Shown here: positions 44,477 through 52,171 of the stretch, in pieces
Position numbering within the stretch: position 1 is the first letter of the stretch
Layout of the letters: every line of letters begins with the position of its first letter
DNA from: an uncultured Planctomycetales bacterium
GTDB taxonomy: Bacteria; Planctomycetota; Planctomycetia; Pirellulales; S012-138
Direction: 5' to 3'
DNA: 64,000 nucleotides
NCBI GenBank assembly: GCA_937982665.1
Contig: CALJLD010000295.1
Coordinates: 1-64,000 of the forward strand
Made by a program: the position numbers and the translations under genes
The notes under the pieces: generated by a model
Database searches by the model: none
What the model was told of the DNA's origin: nothing
Seen by the model: only the letters and a program-made list of their open reading frames with translations

Positions 44477-44950
44477 ATGGGTTCGCGGAAGATTCGTACC
44501 GCTGGCGTTGGAATCGCCGCGGCGCTTGTTTTTCTGGGCAACGTAACTCGGGCAACTGCTCTATGCAGAACGGTTCAAAGCTCGTCATCAGGAGATGAGG
44601 TCGATATCGACCAGCTCGCGGAAGCTCTGAATCAAAGTCTGAACGCAATCAAAGAAGCGGTTGGGGACGATCCGGGCGAAGTTGCGATGCAGGTCGAACA
44701 CGCCTCGAGGATGTTGGACAAAGTCTGGAAGCTGAGCGAGGACGCCTTTCAGTCCGTTGGGCCGAATCCGACGAGCCGACAATCGATCCACCTCCCGGAC
44801 AAGTTGATGAACTGGCCACTGCCCATACCAAAGCCGCTGGAGGATCGCGTATTTCCAGTGCAAGCTTTTGACTTCACAGGGCTCGATTTTTCTGTCCTAG
44901 AACGGTCACTCGAATTCCCCAAAGTCGACCATCCGTCGCCTAAAGAATAA
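44477..44950 (+). CDS. Small secreted protein, unknown
   Basis: 157 aa. The start at 44477 is chosen because AAGGA lies six bases upstream; longer in-frame starts at 44462 and 44276 have less support. A signal peptide MGSRKIRTAGVGIAAALVFL...TRATA is followed by a helical segment (VDIDQLAEALNQSLNAIKEA) and a Pro-rich C-terminal half. No recognised domain. It lies 52 bp before the double thioredoxin-fold gene and may share its transcript. Confidence 0.7.
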   Translation: MGSRKIRTAGVGIAAALVFLGNVTRATALCRTVQSSSSGDEVDIDQLAEALNQSLNAIKEAVGDDPGEVAMQVEHASRMLDKVWKLSEDAFQSVGPNPTSRQSIHLPDKLMNWPLPIPKPLEDRVFPVQAFDFTGLDFSVLERSLEFPKVDHPSPKE

Positions 44951-45002
44951 GGGCAACTTTTCTCCACTTTGCTTTCTAGACCTATCTCAAAAGGACCAAA
45001 CG

Positions 45003-45923
45003 ATGAAGATTCACAATCCTGTTCTCTCGCTAATTCTCGCCGTGTTCGTACTTAGCTCCGCGCAGCTTAAGGCGGGCGAGCATCCCACCAAGGTGCTCGA
45101 TGTCAAGACATTCCGCGACAAGGCCGAGCTCGCTTATTTCACTGCCAATCGCGAGAACAAATACCTGCTGTTGTTCTTTAGCTCCGGTGACTCCCGGAGC
45201 AGCATCGACATGCGAGAGGCTTTGCAGAATGAGAGACTGGCGAAATTCTCCGACAAGTGGATCGTGACCGATACCGATCCAAACCTGGATGACCGTGGAA
45301 AGTCATTTGCCGAGCAATACAGTGTTGACACCTTTCCATCTCTGATCCTGCTGAAGACGACTGTCGATCCGGAAACACGAGACGTTACAAAACTGAATGT
45401 CGTGGGCAGAATGATGTGGGAAAAGACGACCAACACGGTCTGTGACGCCTACGGCATCGACGAGTATTTTTCTCGTGCCGTTAAGATCTACGAAAGCAGC
45501 GGCCAGATGCTGGATACTGTTACTTACCATGACCGCGTCTTCCCTGCTTGGGAACGAGCCAAGCGCGAAGGGAAGTACTTCGCCATGTTGTTCAACTCTG
45601 ACTACTGCGGATTTGCCGACCGAACGATGCAGAACTTGACCGATCCGCGAATGGCCAAGTATTCAGACAAGCTGCTCTTTGTAGATACTGATCCAGATTA
45701 CGATCCCGATGCGGAGTACTTTGTCGAACGATTCGACGTTAAGAGGTATCCAACGATCCTGCTCATGCGTGCTGTCATGGACCCTGAGACTGAGCAGGTC
45801 AAGAAAGTTGACCTGATTGGTCGGATGACCGGCAAGCAGACCGCCGAGGAAGTGGACAACTATTTTGAGGCGGCTATCAAAAAATACGAAAGTGAGTCGG
45901 TCAACCGCGATTCACTCTACTAG
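45003..45923 (+). CDS. Exported protein with two thioredoxin-like domains, no CXXC
   Basis: 306 aa. The start has AAAAGGA upstream. Signal peptide MKIHNPVLSLILAVFVLSS...LKAG. Two tandem repeats of about 130 residues each share the plan: KYLLLFFSS / KYFAMLFNS strand, the residues aligned to CXXC reading SGDS and SDYC, then KWIVTDTDPNLDDRG / LLFVDTDPDYDPD and FPSLILLKTTVDPETRDV / YPTILLMRAVMDPETEQV. So the thioredoxin fold is kept but only one Cys remains in the second domain. Most likely a binding or chaperone role outside the cytoplasm. It precedes tRNA-Leu on the opposite strand. Confidence 0.85.
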   Translation: MKIHNPVLSLILAVFVLSSAQLKAGEHPTKVLDVKTFRDKAELAYFTANRENKYLLLFFSSGDSRSSIDMREALQNERLAKFSDKWIVTDTDPNLDDRGKSFAEQYSVDTFPSLILLKTTVDPETRDVTKLNVVGRMMWEKTTNTVCDAYGIDEYFSRAVKIYESSGQMLDTVTYHDRVFPAWERAKREGKYFAMLFNSDYCGFADRTMQNLTDPRMAKYSDKLLFVDTDPDYDPDAEYFVERFDVKRYPTILLMRAVMDPETEQVKKVDLIGRMTGKQTAEEVDNYFEAAIKKYESESVNRDSLY

Positions 45924-45966
45924 TATCGCGCCGTTTGCCCGGCCGAAGAGAATCATCGTAACTCAA

Positions 45967-46052
45967 TGGCCGAGGCGGGGATCGAACCCGCACGGGGGTT
46001 ACCCCCCACGGGATTTTAAGTCCCGTGCGTCTGCCAATTCCGCCACTCGGCC
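45967..46052 (-). tRNA. tRNA-Leu (UAA)
   Basis: 86 nt with acceptor GGCCGAG/CTCGGCC, D-loop AATTGGCAGAC, anticodon stem CGGGA/TCCCG and loop CTTAAAA (anticodon UAA, template bases 46016-46018), a long variable arm GGGGGTAACCCCC typical of Leu, and T-arm GCGGG-TTCGATC-CCCGC. The discriminator is A; CCA is not encoded. Confidence 0.97.
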
Positions 46053-46233
46053 TGGAAGTCTTTCTCGGGTCTGGCTTTGCTGATCCGCCAGCGAACCAGA
46101 ATCGTGCTTGCTGAATTTGAAACCAAAGCCAATATCAACAAGGCAAATTTACCAAACTAGTGAGGCAATATCGTAGCCTTCCCATCTGACTACGACAATC
46201 GACCGGCTTCTCGCGTTCGCGTTTTCAGGCGGA

Positions 46234-47685
46234 TTAAAGTTCGCAAGCTGTCTCCGCAATCACCACGATGTGCTCGTCGGAACTGAGTTGATAGTCATTG
46301 GGATTGACGCGAAACTGTCCGTCGCCGTCCTGGACCGCAATCAGAATGGCGTCATGTTCCTGCTTCAAATGAATGAACAGTTCCAAAAAACTCTTGCCAA
46401 CAAAGTCTTCTGGGACAGGCTGCCGGTAAAACTGATTTCCCCGCGTGTGTGTGAGCAGTTCGTTAAACACGCCCATCAAACCGCGGTTAAGCGCGGCTTG
46501 CGCCAGCAAAAATCCCGACTGCTCGCCGCTGACGACGAAGTCATTGACGTGGCCCATCTCCAGGTGCGTGCCATACTCGCTATTGCACAACTCCGCGCAC
46601 GTGTACACGCTGCGGTTGAGTTTTTCCACCGTTAGCGAAGCAAGAATTGTGCGAGCATCCGCATCTTGTTCGTTTCGGCCGCGCGACATGTCGGAAAGAA
46701 TGATGCACGTCTTTGCCCGATGAATGCCGGCTTGTTCCAGCACGGCGACCTTGGTGAAGTCATCGTTGAGAAACTGTACGTGCCGCTTGAGAGTCAAGTC
46801 AGAGAAGTCCGGCTCGTCATCGTACTCGACAATCACCACAATCGGCGTGGTATCCGTCTTGTTGGCCGTGCGGTGCTCGCGCACGATGATCTCCGCTTTG
46901 CGATTCCAACCGCAGATGATTGTGTGGTCATGAAAGTCATCCCATTGCACCGCGCGACCCTCCCGATGTAGTCGTTCAACCATGAAAGCGGAAACCGTGC
47001 CTGTGAACATCGCAAAGATGGTCATGCCCATGAACATCACGCCAAGCGTAATCAGATTGCCAGCCAAACCTTGAAATGGCGTGCCCTCGATCGGTTCGCC
47101 GGCCAACAGCGTAAGAATGCAGTACCAAAGTGCCTCGTGGAACTCGTCCAGCTTGTCGTTTTCGGGATCGAGGGCAAGAATCGCTCCAGTGCAAATCAAC
47201 ACCGTGAGCATGATCAGGCCGGAGACGATCACGTACTCGACGGCGCCACGACGAAAGATGTACGGAAAACTGCTCGCGTAGCGCGAAAAGATTCCCAACA
47301 GCCGCAGCACGCGCAGCAAGCGAAAGAGTCGCAAGAAGCGGGCGTAGCGAAACTCTCTCAGCAGCGGCAGCAAGGAGAGTAAGTCAACCCAATACTCGCG
47401 GAAGAACCTTCGCTTGGGAGCCGCGGCCGCAAACCGCAAGCTCAATTCAACCGCGAACAAGCACGTGATCGCATAGTTAAACTCATAAAGCACACGCTTT
47501 CGCGGACTATCATCAGGCAGTTGCAACTCCACAATCGTCAACGCTACCGAAACGACGATGATGCCGCCGATGACCAACTCGGTCGCCGGCCGGCTGAAGA
47601 ACGATTGCAAGCGCCGCTGCCAGAGCGACACGGTCGGGCCGCTGCGTTTCGGTTCGTTGCGATGGTCCGGAAGCGAAATAGGCAT
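46234..47685 (-). CDS. Voltage-gated-like ion channel with RCK/TrkA-N domain
   Basis: 483 aa. Six membrane helices of the voltage-gated type, with an Arg-rich S4 (RYARFLRLFRLLRVLRLLG, about 113-131). The pore loop after ALWYCILT (185-192) reads LLAGEPIEGT where potassium channels have T-x-G-Y-G, so the selectivity filter is not standard. The cytoplasmic part (about 253-483) resembles an RCK regulator: HTIICGWNRKAEIIV strand, a second strand VIVEYDDEPD, and a C-terminal TrkA-C-like region. It conducts an unknown ion, perhaps weakly selective. A single gene with no partner nearby. Confidence 0.92.
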   Translation of the reverse strand: MPISLPDHRNEPKRSGPTVSLWQRRLQSFFSRPATELVIGGIIVVSVALTIVELQLPDDSPRKRVLYEFNYAITCLFAVELSLRFAAAAPKRRFFREYWVDLLSLLPLLREFRYARFLRLFRLLRVLRLLGIFSRYASSFPYIFRRGAVEYVIVSGLIMLTVLICTGAILALDPENDKLDEFHEALWYCILTLLAGEPIEGTPFQGLAGNLITLGVMFMGMTIFAMFTGTVSAFMVERLHREGRAVQWDDFHDHTIICGWNRKAEIIVREHRTANKTDTTPIVVIVEYDDEPDFSDLTLKRHVQFLNDDFTKVAVLEQAGIHRAKTCIILSDMSRGRNEQDADARTILASLTVEKLNRSVYTCAELCNSEYGTHLEMGHVNDFVVSGEQSGFLLAQAALNRGLMGVFNELLTHTRGNQFYRQPVPEDFVGKSFLELFIHLKQEHDAILIAVQDGDGQFRVNPNDYQLSSDEHIVVIAETACEL

Positions 47686-47918
47686 GTCGCAAAAACCAAA
47701 TCAACCGCTGGCGTTCCCTCGGAGCTTCCGAGATTTGTAATTTGCAAAGGTGTCTGCGTGAGATTTCCGTGCTATTCTCGCCACCGTCAATATCGTTGGC
47801 GCTTGCCACATTGGTATCGTTGGCGTTGAGGATAATGCTTTGCCGCCTGACCCGCCAGCGAACAAGCTGGAACTTGGCGCTTCCCAAGCGCACTCTCGAT
47901 CGCACAAGTAAGTCACGG

Positions 47919-48872
47919 ATGTCCACAACTCTTTCCATCGACGCTCACTCGCATGTCTTTTGTTGGGGAGAAAACCCAACCGAGGGCTACCTCTCCGAGA
48001 AGACGCGCCGCAGTTGGCTGACGCGATTGTTGCTCAAGGCCACCGGCATTGAGAATGAAGAAGGCGAGACACTGTCGCAAAAAATGCGCAGCCGGCTGAT
48101 CCGTCAGCTTAACGAAAGCCGTTTGAACTATGCCGTGGTGCTCGCCCAAGATGCCGTCTATCGCACGGACGGCTCTCGGGATGATAGTTCGACTCACTTC
48201 TTTGTCGCCAACGATTACGTTTTGGACCTGGCACGCGATTGCCCGAAGGTGCTGCCTGGCTGTTCCATCAACCCTTGGCGGTCCGATGCGATACAGGAAC
48301 TCGAGCGTTGCTACGCGCTGGGCGCGAGGCTGATCAAGATTCACACCGCCATCCAAGGCGTTGATCCTGCCCGCAAAGAGTTCGATCCGTTCTATCGCAG
48401 GGCTGCGCAATTGGGCGTCGCGCTCACTTTTCACACCGGCTATGAACATTCGTGCACGGTTGTGTCCCAAGCGTACACAAACCCCGCCAGGCTGGAACGT
48501 GCGCTTGGACACGGCGGGATCATCATTGCTGCCCATTGCGGAACGTGTGCCTTCTTTGATCCGGAGAATTACTATGCAGACTTCATTCGAATGATGGAGG
48601 CGAATGAAAACCTGTATGGCGACACGGCGATCATGGCCAGCATCATTCGCTGGCGATCTTTGTGGAAGTTGGCGGCAGAGAAGGAATCTGTGCGCGCCAG
48701 AATCCTGCACGGCAGTGACTATCCCTTCCCACCTCATCGGCTGCCGTACATCTTTCGTGTTGGACTGTTTCCAAAAGAACGCCGCAACGCATTCGATTTG
48801 GACCTGCGGATCAAGCAGTCGTTTGAATTTGGAGATGGCTATGCAAACCTGATCTCAACGTTGCTATCCTAG
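47919..48872 (+). CDS. Amidohydrolase family 2 (TIM-barrel metal-dependent hydrolase)
   Basis: 317 aa, from ATG 47919. Motifs in order: HxH near the N-terminus (DAHSHV, His 10 and 12), IKIHTAIQ, LTFHTGYEHS, AAHCGTCAF and LHGSDYPF close to the C-terminus (Asp for metal or catalysis). This is the usual set for the amidohydrolase-2 group that includes decarboxylases and hydrolases. Substrate unknown. It is followed at 81 bp by a sulfatase gene on the same strand, perhaps in one transcript. Confidence 0.93.
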   Translation: MSTTLSIDAHSHVFCWGENPTEGYLSEKTRRSWLTRLLLKATGIENEEGETLSQKMRSRLIRQLNESRLNYAVVLAQDAVYRTDGSRDDSSTHFFVANDYVLDLARDCPKVLPGCSINPWRSDAIQELERCYALGARLIKIHTAIQGVDPARKEFDPFYRRAAQLGVALTFHTGYEHSCTVVSQAYTNPARLERALGHGGIIIAAHCGTCAFFDPENYYADFIRMMEANENLYGDTAIMASIIRWRSLWKLAAEKESVRARILHGSDYPFPPHRLPYIFRVGLFPKERRNAFDLDLRIKQSFEFGDGYANLISTLLS

Positions 48873-48953
48873 CGCTGCTGAGACATTGTATTGCAAGTTG
48901 CAATGATGATTGGATTGAACAACTCGGGCCGCGGGCGGGCTTCAGGAGCAACC

Positions 48954-50387
48954 ATGCTACGAACATTATTGACTTGCAGTGTTGCGATCTTCATCGTTGC
49001 TCCGGTCTACGCCCAGGCAATTGCAACTGAGCTTTCCTTGGCGGACCAAAGCCCGGAAGCGTCAACAAAGCCAGCCGAACCCAAAGCAGCGGAAAAGCCC
49101 AACATCGTCTTTGTCCTGTTTGACGACATGGGTTGGGCACAGCCGCCGAGCTATTGGGACAAGTCCCAACTCCGCACGCCGAATCTGGATCAACTTGCCT
49201 CGCAAGGCATGCGGTTCACTGACGCTCACAGCGCTTCGGCTGTCTGCACGCCTACGCGATACGGTGTCCTCACCGGCCGTTATCCGATGCGGATTGGGCA
49301 ATTCGGCGTGTTGACCACGTGGTCACCGCCGATCATTCCGGCTTCGCGACTGACGCTGCCAGCGCTGTTGAAGCAGCAAGGCTACGCGACCGCCTGCGTT
49401 GGCAAGTGGCACTTAGGCCTTGAATGGGAGGAGAAGAGCCAGGGGCAACGCTCGCCGGTCGGTGCGAAGATCACGGTCGGGCCGAATGAGTTGGGCTTCG
49501 ACTACTTCTGCGGATTCACGCATGCGCGGAACATTCAAGCGGTGATCGAACAGAAGGAAGTGATCGCGCATATCGAGCCTGTCGAGAGTCAGCCGCTTTT
49601 GATGGATAAAGCGCTGACCTGGCTTGATGGCCAGACCGCTGATGAACCATTCTTTCTTTACTTTCCCATGTGTCCGCCGCACACGCCTGTTGCTCCCGCG
49701 GAAGAGTTTATCGGCAAAGGGGGAACCGATGCCGTGGGCAACGATCCCAATTATGGCGACTGGGTCTTTCAAGGCGATGACATGCTGGGGCAGATCATGA
49801 GCAAGCTTGATGAGAAGGGATTGGCCGACAACACGTTGTTGATTGTTGCGGCCGACAACGGTGCCGAACGCAGAGCTTATCCACCACTCAGGGCGTCCAA
49901 ACGCAGCATCTATGAAGGCGGCCATCGCGTGCCATTTGTCGTGCGTTGGCCCGACAAAGTCACAGCCGGCACAACATGGGAACATACGGTTTGCTTGAAC
50001 GACATCTTCGGAACTGTCGCGGAACTATTGGAAGTCGAACTGCCGAGCGATGCCGCGGAGGATAGTGTCTCGTTCCTGCCTGCGCTCAGCGGCGGAACAA
50101 GCTCTGCAACGCGTGATGCGACCGTGCATCAATCGTCGCGGGGAGACCTAGCCATTCGAAAAGCGGATTGGAAACTCATCGTCCACAAGAACGGCCGCAG
50201 AGAATTGTTCAACCTGGCGACCGATGCGCGCGAAACCATGGACCAATTTACGGAATATCCCGATGTCGCCAATGCGTTGGAAACGCTGCTCGGGCAATAC
50301 ATCAAACGGGGTCGAAGCACGCCGGGTTCTGAACAGCAAAACGAGTTCGACGTGAAGCTGCCGGCTCAAGTAGACGATGGCGACTGA
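48954..50387 (+). CDS. Exported sulfatase, type I (CTPTR motif)
   Basis: 477 aa, from ATG 48954 with AGGAG five bases upstream; the in-frame ATG/GTG at 48891 is less likely. Signal peptide MLRTLLTCSVAIFIVAPVYAQ. The metal-binding start KPNIVFVLFDDMGWA is followed by CTPTR (98-102), where Cys is converted to formylglycine. Further hallmarks: GKWHLG, FFLYFPMCPPHTPV and NTLLIVAADNGAE. Length and motifs fit family S1 sulfatases, which are very numerous in planctomycetes and act on sulfated polysaccharides. Substrate unknown. An unusual 15-bp repeat array directly follows the stop. Confidence 0.95.
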   Translation: MLRTLLTCSVAIFIVAPVYAQAIATELSLADQSPEASTKPAEPKAAEKPNIVFVLFDDMGWAQPPSYWDKSQLRTPNLDQLASQGMRFTDAHSASAVCTPTRYGVLTGRYPMRIGQFGVLTTWSPPIIPASRLTLPALLKQQGYATACVGKWHLGLEWEEKSQGQRSPVGAKITVGPNELGFDYFCGFTHARNIQAVIEQKEVIAHIEPVESQPLLMDKALTWLDGQTADEPFFLYFPMCPPHTPVAPAEEFIGKGGTDAVGNDPNYGDWVFQGDDMLGQIMSKLDEKGLADNTLLIVAADNGAERRAYPPLRASKRSIYEGGHRVPFVVRWPDKVTAGTTWEHTVCLNDIFGTVAELLEVELPSDAAEDSVSFLPALSGGTSSATRDATVHQSSRGDLAIRKADWKLIVHKNGRRELFNLATDARETMDQFTEYPDVANALETLLGQYIKRGRSTPGSEQQNEFDVKLPAQVDDGD

Positions 50388-50389
50388 AG

Positions 50390-50448
50390 GAAGGCGATTT
50401 GAACGAAGGCATTTAGGCGAGGGCAATTCCGACGAAGGCCAACCAACT
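50390..50448 (+). repeat. Degenerate tandem repeat, period about 15 bp
   Basis: Four units gaaggcgatttgaac, gaaggcatttaggc, gagggcaattccgac and gaaggccaaccaact begin at 50390, 50405, 50419 and 50434. The array starts right after the sulfatase stop codon (50385-50387) and does not encode a known product. Confidence 0.65.
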
Positions 50449-50507
50449 CGTCACTGAAATCGTCTGCCGCAACGGCTCTTTCGGTGATCGCCAACCCGAC
50501 CACTGCA

Positions 50508-51686
50508 TCACTTCGATGACTCGTGTCGTCGTTGGGCTTCGGCGAGCACACCGGTTGCAAAAGCGACAATGTCGTCGCGTTCGGCTCCCAATTCAGTCAA
50601 TTGCGGGTAATCGCCACTTGCGGAGGCCAACTCTGCCGCGGATGGCGCGAAGCCACTTGTCATTGCGCCGGCCGGCAAGAATTTTCGCGTCGCTTCCAAG
50701 GCTTCAGACTCGTGGCCTGTTCGCGCGAGAAAGGCGATGAAAACCTCGGCTGGCCCCGCACCATGCTCAGCATACGGCAAGGACTCGGCTTTCGCCTGGA
50801 AGTAATCGCGTGCCGCGTTCCAGTCCGTCTGCTCAGTAGAGACAAGTCCGCGAAAGAAAATCGCATGCGCGGCATACGTATCCGAGAACGGCTCTTCCGC
50901 GGCGTATTGAAACTGTCGATCCAGCCGCTGCCCGTATTCGCAGAGATCCAACGCGAGCCGTAGCACATCGTGATCGTCGACTTCGCGGGCGAAACGCACG
51001 ACCGCATTCAAGTGCGATGTATCGATGTGATAGGCATGCTCACCGAAGAGCCAGTCACGGTCAGCGATGAGTTCCGCAACGCTGGAGTCTTCCGGTGGTT
51101 TTCCCTCTTGTTGTTGGATTTCGCTCCACAGGTTGGTCAGCAGTTGGCTATGCAAATCCGCGATCAACAACGGCGCCACAGCCAGACGCTGCTCGCGCGG
51201 TTGGTTGTACATGGTGCTGTCGTAGAGAGTGATGGCGTTGCAGATGCCGAAGTGCTTTAAGACTTGCTTGAAGCCGCCGGCAGGCGCCACGCCTTCATGG
51301 ACGGCAACCTCCACGTACTCTTCGCGGCTCTCGTCGTCAGGCGTGAACGATGCAATCCTTTCCGCCGTGGCCTGACGGTCAGTCAAGTGCCGCAGGTAGA
51401 ACCAGGCATCGCGCGGGTGGCCTGCGTCCAACAACCGGAAGCCGATCTCGCGACACGCTTCGAGGTATCCTTCCTCTACCGCGGTTCGCTGTTCATCATC
51501 CAAGTCTTCAAGCCTTCCGGTCCAAACGACGGGCAGGCCCAGCCGCAGGCGGATGGAGACCAGGCTCACATCAAACGCTTGATGGAACTGCCCTTTCTCG
51601 ATCAGCCAACCGATCAGCCGTTCCGCCGCCTCGGACGGATCCTTATCGGACAACGTGCGAACTTCTTCAAAGATGGGATCGTGCAT
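50508..51686 (-). CDS. TPR-like cytoplasmic protein, unknown
   Basis: 392 aa from ATG 51686 (MHDPIFEEVRTLSD). No signal peptide or membrane segment. Entirely helical with TPR-like pairs at the N- and C-terminus (EAAERLIGWLIEKGQFHQAF; NAARDYFQAKAESLPYAEH). A conserved-looking centre EVAVHEGVAPAGGFKQVLKH and ITLYDSTMYNQPRE is not recognised. Monocistronic, convergent with the sulfatase. Likely a protein-protein interaction factor; no function can be assigned. Confidence 0.8.
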   Translation of the reverse strand: MHDPIFEEVRTLSDKDPSEAAERLIGWLIEKGQFHQAFDVSLVSIRLRLGLPVVWTGRLEDLDDEQRTAVEEGYLEACREIGFRLLDAGHPRDAWFYLRHLTDRQATAERIASFTPDDESREEYVEVAVHEGVAPAGGFKQVLKHFGICNAITLYDSTMYNQPREQRLAVAPLLIADLHSQLLTNLWSEIQQQEGKPPEDSSVAELIADRDWLFGEHAYHIDTSHLNAVVRFAREVDDHDVLRLALDLCEYGQRLDRQFQYAAEEPFSDTYAAHAIFFRGLVSTEQTDWNAARDYFQAKAESLPYAEHGAGPAEVFIAFLARTGHESEALEATRKFLPAGAMTSGFAPSAAELASASGDYPQLTELGAERDDIVAFATGVLAEAQRRHESSK

Positions 51687-52171
51687 GAACTCAACGCGCC
51701 ACAAACAACAGGTCAGAACCGTAAACGGCTAGTCTATCGCATCACAACCGCGTGACCAACGGTGAGCCATAACCAGCAGTTAGCGTCGCCTGCAATTTGT
51801 TGTGGTCCTTCTTCGATGCGAGGCTTGGAAGGTTCGACAGCTGAAGTGCGAATCAAGCCAGGCCTCAATCCAGACACTGCAAAACCGTAGACAGTGGCCA
51901 ACAACGCTGACCGCGTCAAAAGTTTTGAATCAATTGCCAAAGAGCATGCTGGCAATTTCCAATAGAAGCTGCGCAGCGGTCAAGGCGCAGATTTAAGAAA
52001 CTTCGGACCGACACATCTCACCATCTGGCGATCAACTCGCGAACCCACCACGTTTTTTTGAGTTTTCTAGGGGGCGCACGTGGCGGCGATAACCGGGTTT
52101 AGCCACCCATGCGCCCACCAGTCCGCGCGCCGCATATTGGAGTTCTTTATGACAACTCCAAGTTGGCGAAG
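51687..52171. other. Gap between TPR gene and ABC permease
   Basis: 485 bases. No convincing gene; a 64-codon plus-strand frame (51802-51996) has no features. A hairpin near 52072-52116 is listed separately. Confidence 0.5.
52072..52116. other. Long imperfect hairpin beyond ABC permease gene
   Basis: Stem gggcgca (52072-52078) with tgcgccc (52110-52116), and gtggc with gccac inside, loop of about 17 bases. Preceded by a T-run and followed by no T-run on the minus strand, so it is not a normal terminator for the minus-strand gene that ends at 52172. It may be a regulatory or structural element. Confidence 0.4.

Noticed and set aside
45865..46083. 72-codon frame across tRNA-Leu
   Set aside because: Reading of the tRNA antisense strand, not a protein gene.
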